DNA of 46,923 nt, taken from contig MNCI01033500.1 of the NCBI GenBank assembly GCA_015680685.1, positions 271,746-318,668 on the forward strand. Direction: 5' to 3'. How positions within the stretch are numbered: position 1 is the stretch's first letter; each line of letters begins with the position of its first letter. Position numbers and translations under genes: made by a program. Below the pieces are notes generated by a model that searched no databases, was not told the DNA's origin, and saw only the letters and a program-made list of their open reading frames with translations. Of this stretch, positions 1 to 10,935 are shown piece by piece. The DNA comes from Gnetum montanum (lineage: Eukaryota; Streptophyta; Gnetopsida; Gnetales; Gnetaceae).

Positions 1-988
1 CGTTGTATCCCTCTTCAAATCGTGGGATGTTGTTCATGTCTAAATGCCTGATCTGACTATCTTTTAAATGCCTTGTGGGAATCCTAACTGCCTCCATTAT
101 GTCAAGCATACTTCGGGTTGCGAGTAGGGGCTCTTCATGATCATCTCTTTCATGATGCCTGTGATGTTTACATTTTTTCCTACTCTCCCTATGTCCTTGC
201 CCTTGTCCTCTCTCTCGACTTTCCTGTTGAGGTCTTTCATTCATCTTACCTTTATCCTCTCCTTCATGTTCATGATGGCTGTGCCTAGATGTGGAAGGAG
301 AGGGTGAATGATGGGATGAAGGAGAAGAAGAAGGGGAACCATCATTGTGACGATGTTTCTTGTCTTCTCTTCAGCTGCTATGGCCTCGATCGTGGTGACG
401 ATCTAAGTGCTCATCCTTAGCATGAGTGGTTGTTCCCTTTGTGAACAGTTGGTGTTCACGGGCATCAGAACTAGGGATATGTATTGTTGATCGTAGGTTC
501 TGATACCCAACCTCCTCACCATCGTTAGGAGGGGGAACATAATTTGTTAGAGAACCCATGATAAGAGGTTTCTCATCTCCTATTTCGCTAAGGACATGTG
601 GGGCTTTGCCCTTCAAAAAGGTATATTGACTCTCCTGCCTTAAGTCCCTCATACATTGGGCATCTGTAGGATAATAATCCCTCATGTCAAAATCTTCCAT
701 AACGTATTCAGCAAATAGTTCTTGCATGCCAATCTATGCCAAGGCACGGAAGAGCATGTTAGGGACTAATTGATCTGGGGGTAACACAATGTTACCTTGC
801 AAATCCCTCCATCGCAGCTATTTGTCTTGATGGAGGATAAAGGTGAAGTCTAGAATATACTCATCGGGATGAGTATAAACTATCTTATATTGTTTAGGAC
901 TTGGCTGATTTTGGCTATGTGTTTTATGTTGCCGACTGTCTCATGTATGGTCCTTAGGTGATGAGTTGCTCTTATGAGAAGAAGACAT
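1..988 (-). pseudogene. Decayed gag N-terminal part of element 1 (partial)
   Basis: Reading on the minus strand from the ATG at 988 (MSSSHKSNSS) gives one frame to the window edge, broken by single stops after about codon 15, twice more before 727, and once near 371. The longest clean piece is 371-727 (118 codons). The part below 371 is rich in Ser, His, Arg and Glu and looks disordered, then runs into EEPLLATRSML and LDMNNIPRFEEGY. These match the element 3 gag at EPLLAT and LDLNNFSKFSGGY, which fixes the identity. The capsid-like core lies beyond the edge. Family assignment rests on that alignment and on the adjacent primer site and LTR. It is clearly non-functional as it stands. Confidence 0.6.
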
Positions 989-1108
989 TTTTATTGGTGT
1001 GCTATTTCACCGTTATATAATTGTTGTATTGATTAACCTGAAGGTTCGTTAAGGCTCACAACGATGTGAATGATATCCTTATGTTCTATATGGCACATAA
1101 ACACTTAG

Positions 1109-1126
1109 TCCTCGACAACAGCACCA
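1109..1126 (-). promoter_or_regulatory. Primer-binding site, tRNA-Asp type, element 1
   Basis: The minus strand reads TGGTGCTGTTGTCGAGGA. It matches the complement of the plant tRNA-Asp 3' end (TGGCGCCGTTGCCGGGGA) at 14 of 18 positions and sits one base inside the LTR. This primer type is known from Athila/Tat-group plant elements. Confidence 0.75.
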
Positions 1127-1127
1127 A

Positions 1128-2043
1128 TGATGAGTGGCGAGGTATCCCTACATTTAACCATAGGAAACGAGCGTAGCAAGTGCGATCCGGTCAAACTCCA
1201 TAGACTAAATGCCTACATTCCCCATAGAACACTTGGGGTTAATCATTCGTTGTCTTCCTAGACTTACTTGTAGTTGTCACGGTGTATAGTTAAGTAAGTC
1301 CGAGGTATATGATTTTTATGGTCTTTTATGTTTTATGTCTTCTATGCTAAAGGGTGAAGGGTTGAGGAACTAACTAACTCTAACTAATGACTAAGTCTAA
1401 ATTAACTAGCGTTAGCATCCATTCCCACTTACCGTACACACCCTGAACTATGCAACTGTGGCTACCAAATGCTAATCGTTACTGGGATCACCACACGTAA
1501 TGCACATGCTCGAAGTGCTTGTACTGAGGCACCTAACTAGCCTAAGCGTGATGAGAAGCTAATTCCTTGACTAGCTGTACAAATCCGTAGATGCTCCTAA
1601 TCAAGTTGTACTCATCCCACGTTCTAGGAGTTGAGGGTGAGAGAGACTAATCACGATGAACAGCCAATTCCTTAATTAGCCGTACACATTCGTAAATGCT
1701 CATAATCAAGTTGTACTCATGCCATGCTAATGTAGGTAATAAATAACAGGTAAGAAATAACAATTAATAAAACCTATTCCATGCACTGCAAGGTTTATCC
1801 ACAAAGCTTGTCTTTATTTCCATACAAAACTTGCATTCAGGTACAAAGCTACTTGAATAAAGATCCGTTCACTAGGAGACTCCTACTGTAGGCACATGGA
1901 AAATATTCTATCTCTGGAGTGATCAATCTACCAGAGTTTCCCTACTTCTAGCCTAGGATGAGGAATAAGAGGAGTGCCACCTCTTATTTATAGATTTGGT
2001 GGTGGACTGCGATATCGGGACTCATGCGCATCACATCTCATCA
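1128..2043 (-). repeat. LTR of element 1 (5' LTR, minus orientation)
   Basis: On the plus strand it begins TGATGAGTGGCGAGG and ends CTCATCA, so it has TG...CA ends. It aligns with the LTRs at 18146-19146 and 40910-41776. A TATA-like core (minus CTATAAATAAGAGG, 1980-1993) lies in the expected place. Unlike the other copies it has only one GATATC (near 2011). The right boundary is chosen by similarity to the other LTR ends and could be off by a few bases. Confidence 0.75.
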
Positions 2044-2360
2044 CCAATCAAATGCTAAATAGAGGAAAATAAGGCTTTAATAGGGCAAACACAGAGAATA
2101 TAAGGCTACATAAAGGCCATAAGAAGGTCAACAAGGTCAATAATGGAACATATGACCAAAAACAAGTTGAAACATCATGTTATAAGGCTAAATCAAGCAA
2201 AACAAGCTATGTATGATGGAAGTTGGCTAATATAGATTAAAAGAAGTTATATTTTTCCATTTTTAGGCCTTAGTAGGCCATGGTTTAAGGTTACAAAGCT
2301 ATTAGGTGAGTTTGGACATCTGTTAGGGCTCTTTAGATCCAAAAATCAAGGGTTTTGAGG

Positions 2361-2384
2361 CTTCCATGCTGGCTAGCATGGAAG
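2361..2384. repeat. Perfect hairpin of the satellite unit (example 1)
   Basis: CTTCCATGCT, a 4-base loop GGCT, then AGCATGGAAG: perfect 10-bp arms. A third partial half-site (TTAGCATGGA) follows about 12 bases on. Confidence 0.85.
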
Positions 2385-3850
2385 AAGGGATCCTTAGCAT
2401 GGACACCAAGGAAAGTGGGTTTTCGAACATTTAGAGGTCCAAAATTAAGATTCCAAGGCCTTCCCAAGGTAGCGTAGGACAAGATTTATCAAAATTGGGC
2501 ACTGTAGAGGTCAATAAAGGCCAAAAAAAGGCTTTGAAGCTTAACCCCCTTGTTTCCATGTTGGCTAGTATGGAAGAGATGGGGCTTAGTGTGGAAAACT
2601 AAAATACAAGTTAAAATAGTGCCAAACATGATGACAAAGACAGATAGAACCCAAATCTTGGAGTTGTGCATCCTCTAACTCTATTTTGAATCTATTTTAG
2701 TTAGTTTTGGATGTCAAGACATGTTGAAATGGCTTTCCCCCCTTCTTCCACATTGAGCATAGCATCCCTAGTGTGAAAGAATGGAGGGACACTTGTTCAA
2801 TGATTTTAGGATGGTTTGAGAGCATGTTGACTAGGTTCCTAGGCTCATAGGGCTATATATCATGATTCTACAAGTTTCTAGATGTTTTTCATCATGTTTG
2901 GAGGTCATGAAAGGGCATATAAGGTCTTATCCCCATATGTCCAGGCTAGGGAAGTTACTCCATCATGGACGATTAAGGGAAATGGGTTTTGGAGATCAAA
3001 ATAAGGTCAAATGAGAAAAATCTTAAGGCTATGAGATCCTAGGCTTCTATGGCATAGATCTTTGGCCTCTAGGGGTGTCATCTTGCCACAAAAAGTGGAA
3101 AGGTAGCCTTCCCCCCTTATTTTCACACTACCCAACATGGATGGGGTTCTCTCCAATATGTATGGAGCAAGAATCTTAGATCTAGACCAATTTGGATCAT
3201 AATTGACTATGCATGTTAGCTCATAGACTTGCTAGGGTATTAGGTTAAGATTTGGTAGTTTTGAGTGTTCTTAAGTACTTTTTGGGCTTTCCCCTTTTCG
3301 TCTACAATGGGGATGGGGTGCCTAGCATGGAAGACTAATGGAAATAGCTTTTTGACCATTTGGGGTTAGTTTCTTAAGGTTTAAAGGCTTCAATGAATGC
3401 TAATAGGGTTCTAGGATGCATGCAAGATCTTTTGATGTCATTCTAAGGTTTCTATGGATCATAAATGAGTCCTTCCTTAGTCTCCATTCTGGCCAATATG
3501 GAATGAGGTCCCCTAGCATGGAAGAACAAAAAATCTCAAATTTGAATCAATTTTATTTTTAATTGACTATGCATGCATGCCTTTGGGATTGTCGGGGTCA
3601 AGGACTAGGGCTTAGGTTGAAAATTAGTTAATTGGGAGGTTTGCTAGATGGGTTTTGAGATTTCTCCATTTCTTCCATGCTAGGGATGGTATGCTTAACA
3701 TGGAAGATGAAGGGAGTAGCTTTTTAGCAATTTGGAATCACTTTCATAGGGTTTGAGGGCTCTAGAAGGTGTAAAACTACTCTTAGAATCCCTGTATGAT
3801 TATAGGGTGTTTGCTTAAGGTGTCCAAGGGCCATTTTTGAAACCCTCCTA

Positions 3851-3874
3851 CTTCCATGCTAGAAAGCATGGAAG
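3851..3874. repeat. Perfect hairpin of the satellite unit (example 2)
   Basis: CTTCCATGCT, loop AGAA, AGCATGGAAG, again perfect, with a third direct half-site AGCATGGAAG at 3886-3895. Other units keep decayed versions of the same hairpin plus third half-site. Confidence 0.85.
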
Positions 3875-6220
3875 AGGTGGATCTTAGCATGGAAGAGCTA
3901 AGAAACCATGCTTTTTATCATTTCCTATCATTTCTGGCCATGCATATGGGTTTCTAAGGTTACTAGTGTTGATTATTGATACTCGGTGTTAAAACTTGAT
4001 CATTTCAATGGATATTAAGTGGTTTTTGATGTTTCACCCTTCTTCCAGATTAGGGTTCCCATGCTTAGCATGGAAGATTAGGGGGAAAGGTTTTTTGACT
4101 ATTCATGACCAAGTTTGGAGAGTCTGAGGATTTTAGGATGCACAAATAGGATCCTAGGACATACATAAGGCTTTCTAGCATTTGTTTAAGGTATCTAAGG
4201 GCTATCTTAAATTCCCCCTAGAGTTCCCCCCTACTTCCATGTTGACCAACGTGGAAGAGGTGGCTCTTAGCATGAAGGAACTAGGGAGCTCTTCTTTTTG
4301 CTAATCTTTGTCAATTTTTTCTATGCATGTGTGCCTATAAGGCTACTGGTGTTGCCTATTGATGCTAGGGGTTGAAATTTGGTTATTTTGAGGGCTATAA
4401 GAGGGCTATAGGGCTTCCCCTCCTCCATCCATGCTAGTGTTAGGATTCTCAACATGGATGGGGTTTCCTTTAGCATGGAGAACCAAGAGGAGGTAGTTTT
4501 GGGCTATTGTAGGTGACTTTTGAAAGTGTGGAGGCTTCCAGAAGGCTTGGGTTGCTTCCAAAAGGTAAACTACATGCAAACTTAAGCAATTTTATCTTTC
4601 CCCCTTTCATCCATGATAAGAATAGAATGCTTAACATGGATGAGATTCTCCATAGCATGGAAGAAGCTTAGGGAGTTTATTTTTATTTATTTTTTGTAGT
4701 CTAGTGGCTTCCAGAGAGGCTGTCAAGGTTTTGGTGTTAATATAAGGTAATTTAAGGTGGGTTTCTTGCTTTTGGGACCTCCAACTGATCCTCATAGCTC
4801 CATCTACCTTGTTTTTATGTTGGGAAACGTGGAAGAGGTCTCCCCCAATGTGAAAGAATATAGAAATTTAGATCTAAGCTAGTTAGACATCTAATCGATC
4901 ATGCATGTCAGCCTCTAGTGTTGCTGTGTCAACAATCAATATTGGGTATCAAGATTTGGTGGTCTTGAGGCTCCTAGGTGCCTCATGCAGTTTCCCCCTT
5001 TCTTCCAAACTAGGCATGATGGCCCTAGCATGGATGAGATGGGGATGGTGATTTTGTGTCATTTTTGACCATTTTTGAGGTCTTTGAAAGCTTTAGAGGT
5101 TTTCAACAAGGTTTAGGGATTACTAGGATAGGTTATTTGGTTGTTTTTGATTATAACTTAGGTTTTGTTGCATACCCCCTAGGCTTCCACACTAGCTCCA
5201 TGCTGGGAAATGTGTAGGAGGATTCACCAATGTGGAACAGGCTATGGATTAAAAATCGACTCATTCCAAGGTCAATCTAGGGTACCGAAGGTTGTGAAGG
5301 GGGGTACTAGGTTTTGAGAAATGGTTATTAGGTAGTTGACTTAGGTGATTTTGGTTCTCCCCCCATCTATCAACATTAGGGCTATGATGTTTAGCATGTA
5401 TGAGGCTTTACCTCGTGTGAAACTACCAAATTGCAAAGATTTGACCACTTTCAACTAGGTTTGGTGAGGTTTTGAGACTACTAGGGGTGCTTAGAGGGGT
5501 TTTAAGTTATGTGGGCCCATTCTAGGATGTTAAACTTGGATTGGATGGGTGTTGGGAGGTAGGAATGGGTGTTACCCCCTTGTTCCAAACTAGGTAGTAT
5601 TTCCCCAACGTGGAAACCCATGTTGTCTAGTTTTGTCCATGTCTAATCACTTTTGGGAGGCTGGGGTTGAAAAAGGTAGCTTTTGGCTACTAAAAATGGT
5701 AAAAAGTTAATGTTTTAATGGTTTTATAAAGTGAGATGCATGTATCCACATTGATCATGATATCCTAATGTGGATGCATTGGAGTTAAGACTTAGTCATG
5801 TTTTTAGATGTTTAAGGGATTAAAACCCAATGTTGCAATTTTTAGGCCAAAAGTGAGGGTGTATAGTGGGGTCCACAACCCAAAAATTTTAAAATTTGAA
5901 AAGTGAGGTTATTTCCCACCCATCCTAGCATAGAAGAGACTTTTCCCCACTTGCATGCACTTGGAGTTATGGTGCATTGAATTGGTAGTTGGGGTTCAGA
6001 GGTGGGTGTTTATGTTTAGATGTGGTTTTTATTGTCAAATTTTCACAATCATCAATCATAATCTTCATTCTAGAAAAAACAAATTGGAGAAGAGCTCATA
6101 TAGATATTTTTGTAGTAGATAGCATCAATCCTTAGTGTGGAAGCCTTAGACCTTTCCTAGAGCCAGTGTTGAACCTTCAATCTTCTCAGACTTCATTAGT
6201 TCTTGGCATTGATCTAGCCA

Positions 6221-6349
6221 TGACGTCCAAGCAGCATGGGGGGAAGTGTAGAAAGCCATGAATCCAAAAGGTAGATGAGAATGCTAGAGATCTACTAGGG
6301 CTACCTAGATCCATTTCAATCTAGGCTTCCTCTATAGCTACTCCAAGGT
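6221..6349 (+). pseudogene. Possible N-terminal exon of an ORF2-like relic
   Basis: From the ATG at 6221 the plus strand reads MTSKQHGGKCRKP, a stop, then IQKVDENARDLLGLPRSISI, a stop, and ends at CCAAG followed by GTAGGT, a good-looking plant 5' splice site. A T-rich stretch of plant-intron character follows, and the next recognisable coding relic on this strand starts near 8700. The short basic N-terminus resembles in style the starts of the ORF2 copies at 36864, 14452 and 12427. This exon model is inference from sequence appearance only. Confidence 0.25.
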
Positions 6350-6968
6350 AGGTAGATCTAACAATTTTTACTTTGGTTTCTAGCTATTTTTCTTGCCATG
6401 TGGGGGCTAGTTTGTTCAAATCTACGTTGATAGAAGGGGAAAAATGAAATTCCAATGAAATCTCATCTCTTATTTTGGCTGTTTATATGTAGATCTATGG
6501 TTGTTTCATTGTTTTGGCCTTGGTAGATTTGATTTTTAAAATCAGGCCTACTGTTTTCATGCTTTTTTTTTTTTCAAAAATTGGGGGTAAGGCCATTTTT
6601 CTTAGATCTAGGCCAAAAGATTTTTCAAAATTAAATTTTAAAAAAATCCTACCCCCTTATTTTGATGTTTTTTTTAAAGGGTATGGGTTATTTTGGCTGT
6701 TTTGGTTATTTTTCATGGCTATGTCAAGTTGGGTTTTAGCATTTTGGTGATTTTTTGCATGGAAAAAGCAAGAAAAATTATGTATTTTTAATAAAAAAAG
6801 GCTAATATTTTTTAAATTTTTATGTAATGAGTTTGTATCCCTACATTTAAGCTTTCGAATCGCTATTTTCTCATTTAATTTGGGATAATAACAATGAAGT
6901 TATGGCTGTTTTCATGAGGTTATGCAGTCAGATTTTTTATGCCGTTTTTTAGAATTCCATGTAGTTTT

Positions 6969-7052
6969 ATGAATTTGTTACAAGTAAACAGTACGGTTTT
7001 TGGCTATTGCATGAATTTGTTACCAGTAAACAGTACGGGTTTTGGCTATTGC
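6969..7052. repeat. 42-bp tandem duplication
   Basis: Two adjacent 42-bp copies (6969-7010 and 7011-7052) beginning ATGAATTTGTTAC and ending TTGGCTATTGC, with very few differences; a recent local duplication. Confidence 0.9.
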
Positions 7053-8493
7053 TTTGGTTTTGGTTGAGTGGGCCTTGGATTTAGCTTTCCAGCAAAGGTA
7101 TAACAACTTCGTTTGGATTAGAAATGAAATTTTCATTAAACTTGTGTCAATAGGGGGTTTGTGCTATTTTTATATTTTTATCGAAACTAATGAATCTTTC
7201 TTGAATAAATGGAAAGGATTTCGAATTTTTATTAAGTATGGGCTCATAGGGCTTTATTTAGGCTTTCAAAAAATGGTGAAATCACTCCGTTTGAAACCCA
7301 AATGAAGTTTTGGTAAATTTTGTACCAAACCTATGCAAAAGGGGGTTAATGGTGACAACTATAGTTTTTGCTAGTTTTGGTTATATTTTATGTAAAAGAT
7401 GGTTATGTATTTCTAGTTGTAATGGCTATGGATGGAAGGTTCCTAATTTTAGGATTCCTTTTGTGGTGGAATCACTCAAATTGAAGCTTGGATGAATTTT
7501 TAATAAGTTTTTGGTTATGGCTATGTCAATAAGGTTAAATTTTGGTTGTAGTACTTTACCCCTTTGGAGGTGGATGTGATTGACATGTGTAGAGATTTAT
7601 CTTATCAACTTCCATGCTTTTGGGAATGTTATGAAATGTTGGTGATGTTTTTGAATTTGGTTTGAAAGGCTATAAGTAATCTTTTCTACTTTTTGACAAT
7701 GTTTATGCTAGTTGCTATTTTCTAGATTTTAAATTTGGCTATGTGTCACTATGCTATAATGTTTTGGCTAATGTATGAGGCTATACAAGGTTGTAATCTT
7801 GTTTTCATGAATTCCTTAAATAGATTTGAATAAAAACCTTAGAGCTTTTTATGGAGGTTGATTTCACCTTTGAGTAGGATGTTTTTACAAAATTGTTAAG
7901 AAGTCTTAATTGATCCTAATATTTTTTTTCTTTGCTATGTGGTCTTTTTGAAGCCCATACTCATTATCATGGAGTTAGTGGCCATATTATGCTACATTGG
8001 TCATTCCAAGGCCAATATACCTCTACTCAATATGACCTTGGAAAAGGTATCACTATGGTTTTTGCTAGGGGTAAGGGAATTCATTGCTTACATCCTTTAG
8101 AATTTTAGTGTGATGTTGTGGTCACACTTGTCTATGGATGTGGTCGATGTCATAGTGAAGACACTAATTCCTTGGGCATTTAGCCTAGTTTCTAGGTTTA
8201 TTATTGACAACCCACCTCCTAAGATAGTAAGGGGATTGTATACGTGATTAGTCCATGCTACCTCACGGAGATTTAGACTATGCCAGAGTATATTCAGTAT
8301 AATGTTGATAATACTTTGATGGTGGTACATAGAGCCCATATGTTATTCTAGAACCCACCTAGAATTTTGTATCATCTATAGGGATAAACATGGTTGTTGT
8401 AGTATTTTTCTTATGATTTTGGCTTTATTGGCTAAATTACCTTTCCTAACTTCATTGGTTTTGTGAACTTCTTACAAGTATAGGATTACTGAT

Positions 8494-8523
8494 CAAGGTT
8501 TGATCACTAATGATCAAACCTTG
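8494..8523. repeat. Perfect 13-bp inverted repeat
   Basis: CAAGGTTTGATCA, loop CTAA, TGATCAAACCTTG. It lies about 200 bp upstream of the ORF2-like relic. No T-tract follows that would make it a classical terminator; its role is unknown. Confidence 0.9.
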
Positions 8524-8720
8524 GTGGTGGCTGAAACCACCTTAAATGTATTTACTAAAGGCCCCTAGACTAGAACTATTGTGTATGAATAGTTATGAGG
8601 GGACTTTGATGAATACACTAGTAGATTCAACCTTTTCTACTAGTATAAGAGTGGTTGAGGGGAGAGGTGTCTGGGTACGTTCAAGAAAACATTTAGCATG
8701 CAGGTTTGCTTGATTTCTTT

Positions 8721-9128
8721 ATGGAACCTATCCCTTCCATCCTTGTCATGGAGATGCTTCACATCATTAGCTTCTTTAATGAAAAATTTTATTGCTTCTA
8801 CATCACCATCTAAGGTGTGCTGATTACCATAGCCATTAATGAGAGAACCTTTTGCAACTTGTTTGATGTTCCTAGTGATAGGGCAAAGGTTGCCACTAGA
8901 ATAGGGAAGGTAGTGGGCGATTGTTAGGAAGTTTTAGAGTGGCTTGGTGTTAGCATGGACCTCTTCAAAATTTCCATGGATAGCTTCATGAATCCTAATG
9001 CAAAGGCTTCATATCCTTTGTTCAAGTCCCATGCATTTCCTAACCTATTGTCACAAAAGAAGGTAATTGGCATCACACAAGGATGGACCTTTAAGAAAGT
9101 CTTGATAGATGACATTAAGTTCAACTAG
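8721..9128 (+). pseudogene. Decayed ORF2-like gene (putative plant transposon protein type)
   Basis: From the ATG at 8721 one plus-strand frame runs 135 codons to the TAG at 9126-9128 with only two internal stops. Readable pieces include MEMLHIISFFNEKFYCFYIT, then GVLITIAINERTFCNLFDVP and TRIGKVVGD, and near the end LLSQKKVIGITQGWTF. The order (a FY-containing segment, a G-V-x-I segment, an I-N-x-x-x-x-L-F-x-V-P segment) fits the domain called 'putative plant transposon protein' in plant retroelements (PF20167, from memory of its consensus). The same order appears in the ORFs at 12.1 kb, 14.3 kb and 36.4 kb. Function of the family is unknown. The assignment is by motif order, not by a search. 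Confidence 0.5.
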
Positions 9129-10754
9129 GTAACTACCTTGGCTATTGGGATTTAGGATGAGATCCTTAGACTCCTCAAAGATATCTCTACTATAATCCAC
9201 ATGCATTTTGCATTTTTTGTAGGTTACTTGAAGATGTTTATGAAGTTCATTGTGATGTGGAGGAATGGATGATGGATTACCCAAGATCCAAACTAGCTTT
9301 CTGATCTTGGATAAGGCACATTTATCCAATAGTGTAGGCCCAAAACCCAAAGGAGGGGATGGAGGATTCGCTGTCCATTATTACCAAAGGTTTTGATGCT
9401 ATACGATGCCAATCCCCTGATAGTCTAGAGGATGAGCCCTTCACAATCCTAGTGATAATCCTAGAGGCCAAACAATGGTGCAAAGAAGCCAAAAGGGAAG
9501 TTTGAAGAAGATTAAGTTTAAGCTTAAGTCATCATAGCAGGTGGTGATAGGTAAGCTTTATTTACATTTTGGTTATTTTACATTTTAAGGTCTTATGGCT
9601 ACATTATGATTTCTAGTGCTAATTTGTTTTCTATGTGCTATGTGCTATGGTTGAGTTCTTGAAAATGCCCAAGTGTAGAACTTCAAAGTTGCTGAAAAGT
9701 ATAAAGTGCTAAACTATATCAAGATTACAAAACCTATAAATGATATTTGAGGCTAGTTTTTATAGGTATTAGGCCATGAATGAGGCTGCAAAACGGCTAT
9801 GATTTGGCTGCAAAATGGTTGTAAAATGATGACAAATTGGTTGTTATTTTCTACCTCGTTTAGGTGAGATGGGTGCCCAAATTTGAAGGGTTACTATACA
9901 TAGTAAGCACCTTCCCCCATTGTCATTTTGTTTACTATAAATAGTAACCAGGGCACACCTTTTGCACTGGAGATGAATCTTACATGCTAAGCTCTTCACC
10001 TTGCTTTATGAAGTGGCTGGTCCATGTTGAAGTGCCTGAAATAATGAATTTTGGCTTTTGTGGCTTCCACACTGGGGGATACAATTTTCAATGCTGGGGG
10101 TGAAGAGTCCATGTTAGGGAGAAACTTCCACATTGAGGAGGAAAGGTTTCCATGTTGTGCATGTAGTCTCCACGCTAAAGGAAGAAAGTTTCCAAAACTC
10201 CCATCCTTCCACACTAGGGGTAGGTGAGATTTATCCCCTGCATGTGTTTTTAGTATAGAAAAATGTAAACTCCCCATAAAACCCATCAAATTACCATTTT
10301 TTGCATTCAAAAAGGCATTTTGAACACCCCCAAGCCCAAATATAAACACTATGTGAACTTTTTCACTTGGAGAATAAGGCTTTGACCACTTATAAGGCAT
10401 TTTTAGCCCCAAAAGTATAGATTATGAAAAATTACCCACTGTGGATTACAATCCTTACATTTATAATGAAGTTTTACCTTAGGTTTTATGGGGTGAAAGC
10501 TACATGATGAAAATTGGCTATAATATGAATTTTTTTTGGTGTTTCAAAGAGTATGTTCATATCTATCCACAACATGCATTTGATACATTTTGTATCCTAA
10601 TAATAGATGCTATAATATGAAAATAACTCTAAAACCATTGATAATATATAATCATATAATCATAGTCATGTAATAGAAGTCATAAGGTCTCCTCATAATA
10701 CAAAAGATGCATACTAAGTTAGATAACATAGATGCTGAAAATTATGATTAAAAT
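9129..10754. other. Intergenic repeat-derived stretch, no gene called
   Basis: It contains two 16-bp palindromes (see 9891-9947), a stretch at 10060-10230 with loose copies of the CTTCCA/GGAAG satellite motif, and a minus-strand 138-codon ORF (9996-10412) that overlaps those motifs and has no recognisable domain. I see no convincing gene. Confidence 0.5.
9891..9947. repeat. Two spaced palindromes TTACTAT-N2-ATAGTAA
   Basis: TTACTATACATAGTAA at 9891-9906 and TTACTATAAATAGTAA at 9932-9947, both with perfect 7-bp arms, separated by a C-rich spacer. Confidence 0.85.
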
Positions 10755-10767
10755 CTCCCCCTTTTTG
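10755..10767 (-). promoter_or_regulatory. Sirevirus-like polypurine tract
   Basis: The minus strand reads CAAAAAGGGGGAG, the form of polypurine tract usual in Sirevirus Ty1/copia elements. It lies downstream, in the minus direction, of the ORF2-like gene at 11586-12427, where the 3' LTR would follow. I could not delimit that LTR. Confidence 0.5.
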
Positions 10768-10914
10768 AACAATACCTAAAAGGAAGTCATCACTAGACTA
10801 CTAACCATTGATTTCAGTATCATCATCAGAATTAGATGCATCATGGGTAGGCTTGTAAGGCTTTTCCTTGTTAGCATCACTGCTAGTATTGGAGTGGGAG
10901 ATCTACTAAATGCT

Positions 10915-10935
10915 ATCATCATCATCATCATCATC
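10915..10935. repeat. (ATC)7 microsatellite
   Basis: Seven ATC triplets on the plus strand (GAT on the minus strand). If read in the GAT frame by the minus-strand gene upstream it would encode an Asp run; the frame there is not established. Confidence 0.9.

Larger units (their letters stand above)
1..2043 (-). mobile_element. Element 1: 5' end of a pol-less Athila-like LTR retrotransposon
   Basis: This is the 5' part of a minus-strand LTR retroelement that continues past the left edge. In element order it has an LTR (2043 down to 1128), one spacer base, a tRNA-Asp-type primer site, and a decayed gag start. The LTR start, primer site and gag N-terminus have counterparts in elements 2 and 3, but element 1 is clearly more diverged and its gag is longer in the N-terminal part. 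Whether it carries pol cannot be seen because the window ends inside gag. Confidence 0.8.
2300..5960. repeat. Degenerate satellite, about 187-bp monomers, mostly A/B dimers
   Basis: About twenty diverged units recur at roughly 187 bp, each opening with a C-rich run then a variant of CTTCCATGCT...AGCATGGAAG. Starts by eye: near 2365, 2545, 2735, 2930, 3115, 3290, 3475, 3665, 3845, 4035, 4230, 4415, 4605, 4805, 4995, 5185, 5365, 5575, 5740 and 5920. Two monomer types alternate. Type A carries ATGCATG about 95 bp in (3209, 3569, 3940, 4323, 4901); type B carries a TAGCTTTTTGACCATTT-like stretch (near 3350, 3717, 4090, 4493, 5050). The dimer is thus about 370 bp, with one extra B-like monomer near 4.6 kb. 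No convincing ORF lies here. Confidence 0.75.
5961..8720. other. T-rich stretch without a convincing gene
   Basis: The plus strand is T-rich, especially 6360-7950. Short plus-strand ORFs here (up to 87 codons) have biased hydrophobic composition and no recognisable domain, so I do not call them. Weakly similar segments containing an ATCACT...AAATTGAA...GGATGAA pattern recur near 6855, 7270 and 7465, suggesting further decayed repeats. A possible short N-terminal exon is listed separately. Confidence 0.5.

Noticed and set aside
2300-5960. A CRISPR-like array
   Set aside because: Units are about 187 bp and diverged throughout, with no short identical repeats or unique spacers, and the context is eukaryotic.
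6514-7495. Three plus-strand frames of 61-87 codons
   Set aside because: Hydrophobic by virtue of T-rich DNA; one spans the 42-bp duplication; no homology I recognise.
9996-10412. Minus-strand 138-codon frame
   Set aside because: No domain, and its repeated L-P-x-x-W pattern comes from satellite-like CTTCCA/GGAAG words on the DNA.
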